Origin: Pseudomonas koreensis
GTDB lineage: Bacteria; Pseudomonadota; Gammaproteobacteria; Pseudomonadales; Pseudomonadaceae
NCBI RefSeq assembly: GCF_024169245.1
Contig: NZ_JALJWP010000001.1
Span: forward strand, 3,039,501 to 3,103,500
Length of the DNA: 64,000 nt
Direction: 5' to 3'
A program made the position numbers and the translations under genes. This document shows positions 8,899 through 18,135 of this stretch, one piece after another (position 1 is the stretch's first letter; each line of letters begins with the position of its first letter). Below the pieces are notes generated by a model. It had not been told where the DNA came from. It saw only the letters and a program-made list of their open reading frames with translations, and did no database searches.

Positions 8899-9635
8899 CC
8901 GCCAGTGGCATGAATCTTTACAAAAAGTCGGCGCGTGACGCGCAATACGAATTGATCGAGCGCTACGCGCCACTGGTCAAGCGCATTGCCTATCACTTGC
9001 TGGCACGCCTGCCGGCCAGCGTGCAGGTCGAAGACCTGATCCAGGCCGGGATGATCGGTTTGCTCGAAGTCTCGACCAAATACGACGCCAGCAAAGGCGC
9101 CAGTTTCGAAACGTACGCGGGCATTCGAATCCGCGGCGCGATGCTCGACGAAGTGCGCAAAGGGGACTGGGCGCCACGCTCGGTTCACCGTAATACCAGG
9201 ATGGTCAGCGACGCGATTCGCTCGATTGAAGCTAAAACCGGCCGTGACGCTAAAGATCACGAGGTTGCGGCCGAACTCCAATTGAGTCTCGACGATTACT
9301 ACGGGATTCTGAATGACACCTTGGGCAGTCGCCTGTTCAGTTTCGACGACCTGTTGCAGGACGGCGAACACGAAGGGCTGCACGAGGATGGCGCCAGTGC
9401 GCATATGGAGCCGTCACGCGATCTGGAAGATGAACGCTTCCAGGCGGCGCTGGCGGACGCGATTGCCAATTTGCCGGAGCGTGAGCGACTGGTGTTGGCG
9501 CTGTACTACGACGAAGAGCTGAACCTCAAGGAAATCGGTGAAGTCCTTGGCGTCAGTGAATCGCGGGTCAGCCAGTTACACAGCCAGTGCGCGGCCCGTC
9601 TGCGGGGGCGTTTGGGGGAGTGGCGAGCGCGCTGA
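8895..9635 (+). CDS. fliA: Flagellar sigma factor FliA (sigma-28)
   Basis: FliA directs transcription of late flagellar and chemotaxis genes after hook completion. The product has 246 residues, starting MTASGMNLYKKSARDAQYE. Region 2 (DLIQAGMIGLLEVSTKYD) and a region 4 helix-turn-helix (LKEIGEVLGVSESRVSQLH) are clear. The start ATG 8895 overlaps the fleN stop as ATGA. No anti-sigma FlgM lies in the window. About 165 bases without a gene separate it from cheY. Confidence 0.97.
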   Translation: MTASGMNLYKKSARDAQYELIERYAPLVKRIAYHLLARLPASVQVEDLIQAGMIGLLEVSTKYDASKGASFETYAGIRIRGAMLDEVRKGDWAPRSVHRNTRMVSDAIRSIEAKTGRDAKDHEVAAELQLSLDDYYGILNDTLGSRLFSFDDLLQDGEHEGLHEDGASAHMEPSRDLEDERFQAALADAIANLPERERLVLALYYDEELNLKEIGEVLGVSESRVSQLHSQCAARLRGRLGEWRAR

Positions 9636-9802
9636 AGGCAGTGTGGGGACACTGCGAAACGAGGCTGGTGCGGTGATCAACGGCGCCGGTCTCGATCCGT
9701 TGTGCTCCAGACAAACTTTAAGTGCTGCGCCGATTGATTGAAGTGGCGCGTCCAGGTGCTGGGCGCGTTTAAGACTGCTTGGAGGTCGAATTGAACAAAG
9801 AC

Positions 9803-10174
9803 ATGAAAATCCTCATCGTTGATGACTTCTCAACGATGCGGCGGATCATCAAGAACCTGCTGCGCGATCTTGGGTTCACCAACACCGTCGAGGCCGACGA
9901 TGGCACCACTGCCATTCCGGTGCTCAACAGCGGCAGCATCGACTTTCTGGTAACGGACTGGAACATGCCGGGCATGACCGGTATCGACCTGCTGCGCCAC
10001 GTGCGTGCCGATGAAAAACTCAAGCACCTCCCGGTGTTGATGGTGACTGCCGAAGCCAAGCGCGAGCAGATCATCGAGGCCGCTCAGGCCGGTGTGAACG
10101 GTTACGTGGTCAAACCTTTCACGGCTCAAGCGTTGAAAGACAAAATCGAGAAGATTTTCGAACGCATCGGCTGA
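9803..10174 (+). CDS. cheY: Chemotaxis response regulator CheY
   Basis: CheY is the phosphorylated messenger that switches flagellar rotation. The product is a single receiver domain of 123 residues. The acidic pair is D7-D8, the phospho-acceptor is D52 in TDWNMPG, T82 and Y101 are conserved and K104 is in VVKPF. The ATG at 9803 gives the usual MKILIVDDFS start, but the only strong ribosome site, GGAGG at 9781-9785, is ideally placed for TTG 9791, which would add MNKD. The cheZ gene follows directly. Confidence 0.95.
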   Translation: MKILIVDDFSTMRRIIKNLLRDLGFTNTVEADDGTTAIPVLNSGSIDFLVTDWNMPGMTGIDLLRHVRADEKLKHLPVLMVTAEAKREQIIEAAQAGVNGYVVKPFTAQALKDKIEKIFERIG

Positions 10175-10192
10175 TGAATGCGCGGGGGAGCT

Positions 10193-10981
10193 ATGGAGCA
10201 TAACGAATCATCCCAGGGCGATTTCGAATCGACCCTGAAAAAACACGCGGTCGAACTGGTCGAAAGTCTTGAAAAAGGCAGGTTCGGCGACGCGGTGCAA
10301 CTGATCCATGAGCTCAATCAGACCCGTGACCGCGGCCTGTATCAGGAAGTGGGCAAGCTCACACGTGAACTGCACAGTGCGATCGTCAATTTCCAGATCG
10401 ATCCGCACATGCCGCAGGCCGAGGAAGTGTCGCAAATCACCGACGCCACCGAACGTCTGGGCTATGTGGTCAAGCTGACGGAAGCCGCGGCCAACCGCAC
10501 CATGGATCTGGTGGAAAGCGCCACGCCGGTGGTCAACAGTCTGGCTGATGAAGCGCAGACGTTGAGCGCCGATTGGGGCCGCTTCATGCGTCGCGAGGTC
10601 GGGGCTGAAGAGTTCCGCGAACTGGCGCGCCGGGTCGACGGTTTTCTGTCACGCAGCAGCACGGACAACCGTGCGGTGTCGAGCAATCTCAACGACATCC
10701 TGCTGGCTCAGGATTACCAGGACCTCACCGGTCAGGTGATCAAGCGTGTGACCCAACTGGTCACCGAAGTCGAAAGCAATCTGCTCAAACTCGTGCTCAT
10801 GGCCAGTCAGGTCGACCGCTTTGCGGGCATCGAACATGACCGCGCCGCAATGCTTGCCGAAAAAGATCCACAAAAACATCTCTCGCAGGGTGAAGGTCCG
10901 CAGATTCATGCCGATAAACGAGAAGACGTTGTGTCCGGTCAGGACGATGTGGACGATTTGTTATCCAGCCTTGGATTCTAG
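10193..10981 (+). CDS. cheZ: CheY-P phosphatase CheZ
   Basis: CheZ dephosphorylates CheY-P. The product has 262 residues and is largely helical. The catalytic glutamine region is QDYQDLTGQVIKRV near residues 175-190. The extreme C-terminus DDVDDLLSSLGF matches the CheY-binding tail of enterobacterial CheZ. ATG 10193 is chosen over 10178 because GGGGGAG lies just before it and because the length matches the Pseudomonas family. Confidence 0.95.
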   Translation: MEHNESSQGDFESTLKKHAVELVESLEKGRFGDAVQLIHELNQTRDRGLYQEVGKLTRELHSAIVNFQIDPHMPQAEEVSQITDATERLGYVVKLTEAAANRTMDLVESATPVVNSLADEAQTLSADWGRFMRREVGAEEFRELARRVDGFLSRSSTDNRAVSSNLNDILLAQDYQDLTGQVIKRVTQLVTEVESNLLKLVLMASQVDRFAGIEHDRAAMLAEKDPQKHLSQGEGPQIHADKREDVVSGQDDVDDLLSSLGF

Positions 10982-11035
10982 TATTTCGGAATTTCAGGTT
11001 TTTTGGGTTTTTAGACCTGTAGGAGCACCCCATTA

Positions 11036-13309
11036 ATGAGCTTCGGCGCCGATGAAGAGATCCTTCAGGATTTCCTGGTTGAGGCCGGCGAGATTCTTGA
11101 GCAACTGTCCGAACAACTGGTCGAGCTGGAAAGCCGCCCGGATGATGCAGATCTGCTCAATGCAATTTTTCGCGGTTTCCACACTGTAAAAGGGGGCGCC
11201 GGCTTCCTTCAGCTCAATGAGCTGGTGGAGTGCTGTCACATCGCCGAAAACGTGTTCGACATCCTCCGTAAGGGTGAGCGTCGCGTTGATGCAGAACTGA
11301 TGGACGTGGTGCTGGAAGCACTGGACGCGGTGAACAGCATGTTCAGCGAAGTCCGCGAGCGTGCACCGATCACCGCCGCCACGCCGGAACTGCTGGCCGC
11401 GCTGGCGCGTCTGGCCGAGCCGCAATCGGCTGATGAAGCGGTTGCTGCACCGGTAGAAGTGGTGGAAGAGCCGGTCGCCGAAAGCGCATCGGAAGACATC
11501 ACCGATAACGAATTCGAACAACTGCTGGACTCGCTGAATGCCGTCAAGGCACAAGCCGAGGCCCCGACTGCTGTTGTGGCGCCCGCGCCGGTTGCCGACA
11601 CGGCCGCCAGCGATGAAATCACCGACGCCGAGTTTGAGTCGCTGCTCGATCAACTGCATGGCAAAGGCCAGTTTGCTGTCGATGCGGTCGCTCCGGCGCC
11701 AGCAGCAGCGGCTCCGGCCGCGCCTGCTGCGGGGGACAGCTCGGACATCACCGACGACGAATTCGAAGCCTTGCTCGATCAGTTGCACGGCAAGGGCAAC
11801 TTCGCCGTTGACGCGCTGGAATCGGCGATCGCTTCGGCGCCGGCAGCACCTGCTGCACCGGCTGCCGCTGCGGCCGGCAGCGACCTGATCAGTGATCACG
11901 AATTCGAATCGCTGCTCGACCAATTGCACGGCAAAGGCAAGTTTGACGCCAGCGCTGCGACTGCCGGCTCCGCGTCGAGCGTCGCCACGCCAGCAGCGAA
12001 AACTCCGGCCGCCGCTGCTGCGCCGAAACCTGCGGCCAAGCCTGAACCGAAAGCCGAGGCGCCGAAACCGGCCGCCGCTGCTGCACCGGCTCCGGCCCGT
12101 GCTCCTGCGACACCGCCGCCGGAAAAACCGGCCAGCGAAGCGGAAACCACCGTGCGCGTCGATACCGCGCGTCTCGACGAAATCATGAACATGGTTGGCG
12201 AGCTGGTACTGGTGCGTAACCGTCTGGTGCGCCTGGGTCTCAACAGCGGCGACGAAGCCATGTCCAAGGCCGTGTCGAACCTCGACGTGGTCACCGCTGA
12301 CCTGCAGACCGCCGTGATGAAGACGCGGATGCAGCCGATCAAGAAGGTCTTCGGGCGCTTCCCGCGTCTGGTTCGCGACCTTGCGCGGCAGCTGAAGAAA
12401 GAGATCAACCTGGAACTGGTGGGTGAAGAAACCGACCTCGACAAAAACCTTGTCGAGGCCCTGGCCGACCCGCTGGTCCACTTGGTGCGCAACGCCGTCG
12501 ACCACGGCATCGAGTCGCCGGAAGAACGCGAAGCATCGGGCAAGGCCCGTGGCGGTCGCGTAGTGCTGGCGGCCGAGCAGGAAGGCGATCACATCCTGCT
12601 GTCGATCTCCGACGACGGCAAAGGCATGGACCCGAACGTCCTGCGTTCGATCGCGGTAAAACGCGGTGTGATGGACAAGGACGCGGCCGATCGCCTGAGC
12701 GATACCGAGTGCTACAACCTGATCTTCGCCCCGGGTTTCTCGACCAAGACCGAGATCTCCGACGTGTCCGGCCGTGGTGTCGGCATGGACGTGGTGAAGA
12801 CCAAGATTTCCCAGCTCAACGGTTCGATCAACATCTACTCGACCAAGGGCCAGGGTTCGAAGATCGTCATCAAAGTGCCGCTGACCCTCGCGATCATGCC
12901 GACCCTGATGGTGATGCTCGGCAATCAGGCGTTCGCGTTCCCGCTGGTCAACGTCAACGAAATCTTCCACCTCGACCTGTCGACCACCAATGTCGTCGAC
13001 GGTCAGGAAGTGGTGATCGTGCGCGACAAGGCGCTGCCATTGTTCTACCTCAAGCGCTGGCTGGTCAGCTCCGCCGCTCACGAAGAGCAGCGCGAAGGCC
13101 ATGTGGTGATTCTTTCGGTGGGCACCCAGCGGATCGGCTTCGTCGTCGATCAATTGGTCGGCCAGGAAGAAGTGGTCATCAAGCCATTGGGCAAAATGCT
13201 CCAGGGCACTCCGGGCATGTCCGGCGCCACCATCACCGGTGACGGCCGCATTGCGCTGATTCTCGATGTTCCAAGCATGCTCAAGCGTTACGCCACAAAG
13301 CGTATTTGA
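11036..13309 (+). CDS. cheA: Chemotaxis histidine kinase CheA
   Basis: CheA autophosphorylates on its HPt domain and passes phosphate to CheY and CheB. The product has 757 residues. The HPt domain has H49 in FHTVKGGAGFLQL. Residues about 135-370 form an Ala/Pro-rich linker with four copies of an acidic motif (I(T/S)D-x-EFE-x-LLD-x-L, three followed by HGKG) about 44 residues apart; no globular P2 domain is apparent. The dimerisation, HATPase (VDHGIESPEERE, DDGKGMDP, GRGVGMDVV) and CheW-like domains follow. TAGGAG precedes the ATG. cheB follows after a 49-base gap holding a perfect 7-bp hairpin at 13321-13338. Confidence 0.97.
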   Translation: MSFGADEEILQDFLVEAGEILEQLSEQLVELESRPDDADLLNAIFRGFHTVKGGAGFLQLNELVECCHIAENVFDILRKGERRVDAELMDVVLEALDAVNSMFSEVRERAPITAATPELLAALARLAEPQSADEAVAAPVEVVEEPVAESASEDITDNEFEQLLDSLNAVKAQAEAPTAVVAPAPVADTAASDEITDAEFESLLDQLHGKGQFAVDAVAPAPAAAAPAAPAAGDSSDITDDEFEALLDQLHGKGNFAVDALESAIASAPAAPAAPAAAAAGSDLISDHEFESLLDQLHGKGKFDASAATAGSASSVATPAAKTPAAAAAPKPAAKPEPKAEAPKPAAAAAPAPARAPATPPPEKPASEAETTVRVDTARLDEIMNMVGELVLVRNRLVRLGLNSGDEAMSKAVSNLDVVTADLQTAVMKTRMQPIKKVFGRFPRLVRDLARQLKKEINLELVGEETDLDKNLVEALADPLVHLVRNAVDHGIESPEEREASGKARGGRVVLAAEQEGDHILLSISDDGKGMDPNVLRSIAVKRGVMDKDAADRLSDTECYNLIFAPGFSTKTEISDVSGRGVGMDVVKTKISQLNGSINIYSTKGQGSKIVIKVPLTLAIMPTLMVMLGNQAFAFPLVNVNEIFHLDLSTTNVVDGQEVVIVRDKALPLFYLKRWLVSSAAHEEQREGHVVILSVGTQRIGFVVDQLVGQEEVVIKPLGKMLQGTPGMSGATITGDGRIALILDVPSMLKRYATKRI

Positions 13310-13358
13310 ATCCGGGGCGACGGCGCGATGACGCGCCGCTGCACCTAATGGAGTGTTT

Positions 13359-14498
13359 ATGGCAGTCAAAGTCCTGGTGGTGGACGATTCGGGTTTTTTC
13401 CGCCGCCGCGTCTCGGAAATTCTTTCGGCGGATCCGAGCATCCAGGTGGTCGGCACGGCCACCAACGGTAAAGAGGCGATCGATCAGGCCATGGCGCTCA
13501 AGCCTGACGTGATCACCATGGACTACGAGATGCCGATGATGGACGGCATCACGGCAGTGCGGCACATCATGCAGCGCTGCCCGACCCCGGTGTTGATGTT
13601 CTCCTCGCTGACGCACGAAGGCGCCCGGGTGACCCTGGATGCGCTGGACGCCGGCGCGGTGGATTTCCTGCCGAAGAATTTCGAAGACATCTCGCGCAAC
13701 CCCGAGAAGGTCAAGCAGCTGCTGTGCGAGAAAGTCCACAGCATCTCGCGCAGCAATCGTCGTTTCAGTGCCTACAGCGCGCCGGCTCCCGCCGCTGCGC
13801 CAGCGCCGACGCCTGCCCCGGCAGCGTCGAGCTACAGCAGCCAAAGCAGCCACAGCAGCCCTGTGCCGGCGCGTCCGGCTCCTGCGCCTGCTCGTGCATC
13901 CGCTGCCAGCGCTTCGGCGTCGGCCCCGAAACGCAAGGCCTACAAACTGGTTGCCATCGGTACTTCGACGGGCGGACCGGTTGCGCTGCAACGCGTGCTG
14001 ACGCAATTGCCGGCGAATTTCCCGGCGCCGATCGTCCTGATCCAGCACATGCCGGCAGCGTTTACCAAGGCGTTTGCCGAACGTCTCGACAAGCTCTGCC
14101 GCATCAGCGTCAAGGAAGCCGAGGATGGCGACATCCTGCGTCCGGGCCTGGCGCTGCTGGCGCCGGGTGGCAAGCAGATGATGATCGACGGCCGTGGCGC
14201 GGTGAAGATTTTGCCGGGCGACGAGCGTCTGAATTACAAGCCGTGCGTTGACATCACTTTCGGTTCTGCAGCCAAGTCCTACGGCGACAAAGTTCTGGCA
14301 GTGGTGCTGACCGGCATGGGCGCCGACGGTCGCGAAGGCGCGCGTCTGCTCAAGCAGGGCGGCAGCTCGGTGTGGGCGCAAGATGAGGCAAGCTGCGTGA
14401 TCTACGGCATGCCGATGGCCATCGTCAAAGCCGATCTGGCTGACGCGGTGTACGGTCTGGACGACATCGGCAAGCACATCGTCGAGGCGTGTATCTGA
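13359..14498 (+). CDS. cheB: Chemotaxis methylesterase CheB
   Basis: CheB demethylates or deamidates receptor glutamyl residues during adaptation. The product has 379 residues. An N-terminal receiver with D55 in [11 protein letters not shown] is joined to the methylesterase domain by an Ala/Pro/Ser-rich linker at about 140-190. The catalytic serine lies in GTSTGGP, the histidine in QHMP and the aspartate in GMGADG. The ATG at 13359 has GGAG five bases upstream. Its stop overlaps the ATG of motC. The cognate methyltransferase CheR is not in the window. Confidence 0.96.
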   Translation: MAVKVLVVDDSGFFRRRVSEILSADPSIQVVGTATNGKEAIDQAMALKPDVITMDYEMPMMDGITAVRHIMQRCPTPVLMFSSLTHEGARVTLDALDAGAVDFLPKNFEDISRNPEKVKQLLCEKVHSISRSNRRFSAYSAPAPAAAPAPTPAPAASSYSSQSSHSSPVPARPAPAPARASAASASASAPKRKAYKLVAIGTSTGGPVALQRVLTQLPANFPAPIVLIQHMPAAFTKAFAERLDKLCRISVKEAEDGDILRPGLALLAPGGKQMMIDGRGAVKILPGDERLNYKPCVDITFGSAAKSYGDKVLAVVLTGMGADGREGARLLKQGGSSVWAQDEASCVIYGMPMAIVKADLADAVYGLDDIGKHIVEACI

Positions 14499-15238
14499 TG
14501 GATGTTCTCAGCCTTATCGGCCTCATCATGGCGTTCGTCGCCATCATCGGCGGCAACTACCTTGAAGGCGGTCACCTCGGCGCACTGGCCAACGGCCCGG
14601 CAGCGCTGATCGTATTGGGCGGCACCGTCGGTGCTGCGCTGCTGCAGTCGCCGATGAGCGCGTTCAAGCGCGCCATGCAGATTCTCGCCTGGATCTTCTT
14701 TCCACCGCGTGTCGACCTGGCCGGTGGCATCGACCGCGTGGTCAATTGGAGCCTGACAGCGCGCAAGGAAGGTCTGCTCGGTCTCGAAGGAGTGGCCGAT
14801 GCCGAACCTGACAGTTACTCGCGCAAGGGCCTGCAATTGTTGGTCGACGGCGCCGAGCCGGAAGCCATTCGCAGCATTCTCGAAGTGGATTTCTACACCC
14901 AGGAATCACGTGATATCGAAGCGGCCAAAGTGTTCGAAAGCATGGGCGGCTACGCGCCGACCATCGGCATCATCGGTGCGGTGATGGGCCTGATTCACGT
15001 GATGGGCAACCTCGCCGATCCGTCGCAACTGGGTAACGGCATTGCCGTGGCTTTCGTCGCGACGATCTACGGCGTGGCCAGTGCCAACCTGATCCTCTTG
15101 CCGGTCGCGGCCAAGCTCAAGTCCATCGCATTGCGGCAGTCGCGTTATCGCGAAATGTTGCTGGAAGGAATCCTGTCGATCGCCGAAGGTGAAAACCCGC
15201 GCTCTATCGAGCTGAAGCTTCAGGGCTTCATGGATTGA
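14498..15238 (+). CDS. motC: Flagellar stator protein MotC (MotA family)
   Basis: MotC forms the second Pseudomonas stator with MotD and supports swarming and motility in viscous media. The product has 246 residues. Two N-terminal and two later hydrophobic segments are present, and the MotA/ExbB signature GYAPTIGIIGAVMGLIHVM lies near residue 150. The ATG overlaps the cheB stop, and motD begins 16 bases after its own stop. Confidence 0.95.
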   Translation: MDVLSLIGLIMAFVAIIGGNYLEGGHLGALANGPAALIVLGGTVGAALLQSPMSAFKRAMQILAWIFFPPRVDLAGGIDRVVNWSLTARKEGLLGLEGVADAEPDSYSRKGLQLLVDGAEPEAIRSILEVDFYTQESRDIEAAKVFESMGGYAPTIGIIGAVMGLIHVMGNLADPSQLGNGIAVAFVATIYGVASANLILLPVAAKLKSIALRQSRYREMLLEGILSIAEGENPRSIELKLQGFMD

Positions 15239-15253
15239 TGGGGGAAATGGATC

Positions 15254-16144
15254 ATGGCTCGTCGCAGGCACCAGGAAGAACACGTTAACCACGAGCGCTG
15301 GCTCGTGTCCTACGCGGATTTCATCACTTTGCTGTTCGCGTTTTTCGTGGTGATGTACTCGATCTCGTCGATCAACGAAGGCAAGTACAAAGTCATTTCC
15401 GAAGCGCTGATCGGCGTATTTACCGACTCCGATCGCTCGCTCAAACCGATTCCGATCGGCGACGAGCGGCCGAAAACCGTGACCCCGGCCAAGCCGCTGG
15501 TCAAGGATGCCGAACAGGTCGACGCCGGTATCGCCGGCGCCAGCGATCCGCTGAAAAGCATTGCTGACGACATTAGTGCCGCGTTCGGTGACTTGATCAG
15601 CTCCAACCAGATGACCGTGCGCGGCAACGAGTTATGGGTCGAGATCGAACTCAACTCCAGCCTGTTGTTCGGCAGCGGCGATGCGATGCCGAGCGACATC
15701 GCCTTCAGCATCATCGACAAGGTCGCGGCGATCCTGAAACCGTTCGACAACCCGATCCACGTCGAAGGCTTCACCGATGATCAACCGATCCGCACGGCGC
15801 AGTACCCGACCAACTGGGAACTGTCCTCGGCGCGTTCGGCGAGCATCGTGCGCATGCTCGCCATGCAGGGCGTGAACCCGGGTCGGCTGGCGTCGGTGGG
15901 CTACGGCGAATTCCAGCCGGTGGCCAACAACGCCACGGTCGAAGGCCGGGCGAAGAACCGTCGCGTGGTGCTGGTGGTGTCGCGCAATCTCGATGTCCGC
16001 CGCAGCCTCACCGGCACCGGAACTGCCAACGCACAACCGGATGCGGCGTTGAAGCGCGCTGGCACACAAACTGCACCGACCCCGGTCAAGACGCCGGGAC
16101 GCGAGAGTGCCGTCAATTCTCCGTCGCCCGCATTAACACGCTGA
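15254..16144 (+). CDS. motD: Flagellar stator protein MotD (MotB family)
   Basis: MotD anchors the MotCD stator to peptidoglycan. The product has 296 residues. A basic cytoplasmic tail precedes one membrane span with the proton-conducting D22 in SYADFITLLFAFFVVMYS. A periplasmic OmpA-like domain spans about residues 140-250, with the binding loop VEGFTDDQPI and GRAKNRRVVL. The last 45 residues are a low-complexity tail. AAATGGATCATG gives a modest ribosome site. Confidence 0.95.
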   Translation: MARRRHQEEHVNHERWLVSYADFITLLFAFFVVMYSISSINEGKYKVISEALIGVFTDSDRSLKPIPIGDERPKTVTPAKPLVKDAEQVDAGIAGASDPLKSIADDISAAFGDLISSNQMTVRGNELWVEIELNSSLLFGSGDAMPSDIAFSIIDKVAAILKPFDNPIHVEGFTDDQPIRTAQYPTNWELSSARSASIVRMLAMQGVNPGRLASVGYGEFQPVANNATVEGRAKNRRVVLVVSRNLDVRRSLTGTGTANAQPDAALKRAGTQTAPTPVKTPGRESAVNSPSPALTR

Positions 16145-16187
16145 AGCATGTCTCGGCCAATCAACCCGGCCGGGAGGAACGAACTGA

Positions 16188-16976
16188 ATGAGAGTCTGGG
16201 CAGTCGCCAATCAAAAGGGTGGTGTCGGTAAAACCACATCCTCCATCGCTTTAGCCGGATTGCTGGCCGAGGCGGGCAAGCGCGTGGTTGTGGTCGATCT
16301 TGACCCGCACGGCTCGATGACCAGCTATTTCGGTTACGACCCCGACAGCCTGGAGCACAGCAACTACGACCTGTTTCTGCACAAGGGCAGCGTGCCGCAA
16401 GGCCTGCCGGGACAGTTACTGCTGTCGACCAGCGACGAACGCATTTCCCTGCTGCCGTCGAGCACTGCGCTGGCCACCCTTGAGCGCCAGTCGCCGGGGC
16501 AGAGTGGCCTGGGCCTGGTGATCGCCAAGAGTCTGGCGCAGCTGTGGCAGGACTTCGATTACGCAATCATCGACAGCCCACCGTTGCTCGGCGTGCTGAT
16601 GGTCAACGCCCTCGCGGCGAGTCAGCAACTGGTGATTCCGGTGCAGACCGAGCACTTGGCCGTCAAAGGTCTGGAGCGCATGGTCAACACCCTGGCGATG
16701 ATCAATCGTTCGCGCAAACAACCGCTGCCGTTCAGCATCGTGCCGACCCTGTTCGACCGCCGCACGCAGGCCTCAATGGGCACCCTGCGCGTGCTGCGCG
16801 ACAAATTCCCCGACGATATCTGGCACGGCTACATTCCGGTCGATACCCGACTGCGCGATGCGAGCCGCGCCGGCGTCACGCCTTCGCAATTCGACGGCAA
16901 GAGCCGCGGCGTGCTGGCCTACCGCGCGCTGCTCAAGCACCTGCTTGCGCAGCAACTTGTTCCGCAGGTGGCCTGA
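16188..16976 (+). CDS. ParA-like ATPase of the chemotaxis operon (ParC type)
   Basis: In gammaproteobacteria with polar chemosensory arrays a ParA-like ATPase called ParC positions the arrays together with ParP. The product has 262 residues with Walker A KGGVGKTTSS at residues 11-20, DLDPHGS and IIDSPPLLGVL. It begins MRVWAVANQKGG after GGGAGGAACG. The downstream neighbour is the CheW-domain partner, separated by a repeat. The function is inferred from family and context. Confidence 0.9.
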   Translation: MRVWAVANQKGGVGKTTSSIALAGLLAEAGKRVVVVDLDPHGSMTSYFGYDPDSLEHSNYDLFLHKGSVPQGLPGQLLLSTSDERISLLPSSTALATLERQSPGQSGLGLVIAKSLAQLWQDFDYAIIDSPPLLGVLMVNALAASQQLVIPVQTEHLAVKGLERMVNTLAMINRSRKQPLPFSIVPTLFDRRTQASMGTLRVLRDKFPDDIWHGYIPVDTRLRDASRAGVTPSQFDGKSRGVLAYRALLKHLLAQQLVPQVA

Positions 16977-16993
16977 ACATGATCTCCATCCGT

Positions 16994-17082
16994 GTAGGAG
17001 CTGCCGAAGGCTGCGATCTCTTGATCTTGCCTGCCAGTGTTCCTCAGAAGATCAAAAGATCGCAGCCTGCGGTAGCTCCTAC
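16994..17082. repeat. Inverted repeat, GTAGGAGCTGCCG class, inside operon
   Basis: GTAGGAGCTGCCGAAGGCTG and its inverse ending GGTAGCTCCTAC face each other across about 35 bases. The same class recurs at 34826, 40646 and, as one arm, at 55083. It sits in the 118-base gap between the ParA-like and CheW-like genes. Confidence 0.8.
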
Positions 17083-17094
17083 CGGGAGTTGCGC

Positions 17095-18045
17095 ATGAAC
17101 CGGCCGGTCAAGCTGACTTCACGTCCGCAACAGGCCTTGCAGTCCTATCTGGAAGATCTGCTGCTGGACCTGCCCGAAGAGTTGCCGCCCGTCGAAGCGC
17201 TGCCGCCAGTCGTCGAACAGGCGCAGCCTGAAGTGGTGGAAAGCACTGAGGCCATGGACGAGTTCCAGGCCGCGGTGCTGGAGGAGCAGGCTCGCGACGC
17301 GCAGAAGTCTGTCGCTCCAATTGCCGCACCGGCTGTTGCACCTGCAGCCAAAGCACCGGTCGCGCTGATCGACGAGCCGCGCGCGCCGCTGTCGACGCTG
17401 GCGCCGCTGCTGCAAACACAATTATTGACCGTACCGGAACCAGAACCGGAGCCAGAACCCGCGCCGCAGATTGCTGAGCCGCAGGTGCTGATTCCGCCGC
17501 TGGTCGAAGTGCATCTGCCACCGAACAACCCGCCGCCACCGGTCGAGCCCGATGGCCGTCCGGCCTGGGCTGCCGAAGCCTTCGAATGCTTGCTGTTCGA
17601 TGTTGCCGGGTTGACGCTGGCGGTGCCGCTGGTGTGCCTCGGCTCGATCTATTCGCTGGCCGGCCACGAGCTGACGCCGCTGTTTGGTCAGCCGGAGTGG
17701 TTCCTCGGGATTCTGCCGAGCCAGGCCGGCAACCTGAAGGTCCTGGACACCGCGCGCTGGGTCATGCCGGACCGGTACCGCGATGACTTCCGTCAGGGCC
17801 TGCAATACGTGATTTCGGTACAAGGTTACGAGTGGGGGCTGGCGGTACATCAGGTCAGCCGCTCGTTGCGCCTGGACCCGAATGAGATCAAATGGAGAAG
17901 TCACCGGGGTCAGCGGCCATGGCTCGCCGGCACCGTGATCGAGCACATGTGTGCATTGCTTGATGTATCCGCGCTGGCCGAGTTGATCGCCAGCGGCGGG
18001 GCAAAGCACTTGGGCGGCAACAAGCCGCTACATAAACCGACATAG
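17095..18045 (+). CDS. CheW-domain polar coupling protein (ParP type)
   Basis: The product has 316 residues. The N-terminal part (to about 155) is an acidic, proline-rich segment with PEPEPEPEPAPQ. The C-terminal half is a CheW-like domain (FECLLFDVAGLTLAVPLVCL near residue 163, then ILPSQAGNLKVLDTARWV). This architecture matches the ParP partner that links ParC to CheA arrays. GGGAGTTGCGC precedes ATG 17095. A hairpin with a T run at 18103 separates it from cheW. Confidence 0.85.
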   Translation: MNRPVKLTSRPQQALQSYLEDLLLDLPEELPPVEALPPVVEQAQPEVVESTEAMDEFQAAVLEEQARDAQKSVAPIAAPAVAPAAKAPVALIDEPRAPLSTLAPLLQTQLLTVPEPEPEPEPAPQIAEPQVLIPPLVEVHLPPNNPPPPVEPDGRPAWAAEAFECLLFDVAGLTLAVPLVCLGSIYSLAGHELTPLFGQPEWFLGILPSQAGNLKVLDTARWVMPDRYRDDFRQGLQYVISVQGYEWGLAVHQVSRSLRLDPNEIKWRSHRGQRPWLAGTVIEHMCALLDVSALAELIASGGAKHLGGNKPLHKPT

Positions 18046-18102
18046 CAGCCGACATAACAATCAGGCGATGGCATTTTTCAATGCCACCACACAGAACACA
18101 CA

Positions 18103-18121
18103 CCGCCCAGGGCGGTTTTTT
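18103..18121 (+). terminator. Short hairpin with T run before cheW
   Basis: CCGCC and GGCGG enclose three bases and are followed by six T residues. It could terminate or attenuate transcription between the ParP-like gene and cheW. The stem is short, and a second hairpin with TGGCATT arms lies just upstream at 18069-18086. Confidence 0.4.
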
Positions 18122-18135
18122 CGAGGGGTCAGGGT

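Noticed and set aside
9712..9736. Sigma-28-like promoter before cheY
   Set aside because: GCCGATTG at 9729 resembles the FliA -10 and CAAACTTT at 9712 the -35, but the spacer is 9 rather than about 11 bases. FliA control of cheY is likely from the literature, but the site is not secure.
11033..13465. Long open minus-strand frame opposite cheA
   Set aside because: It is the antisense shadow of a GC-rich gene: His/Arg/Gln-rich composition, no ribosome site, no family resemblance. The same applies to the long antisense frames opposite flhA, ccmF, gcl, actP, sdhA and sucA.
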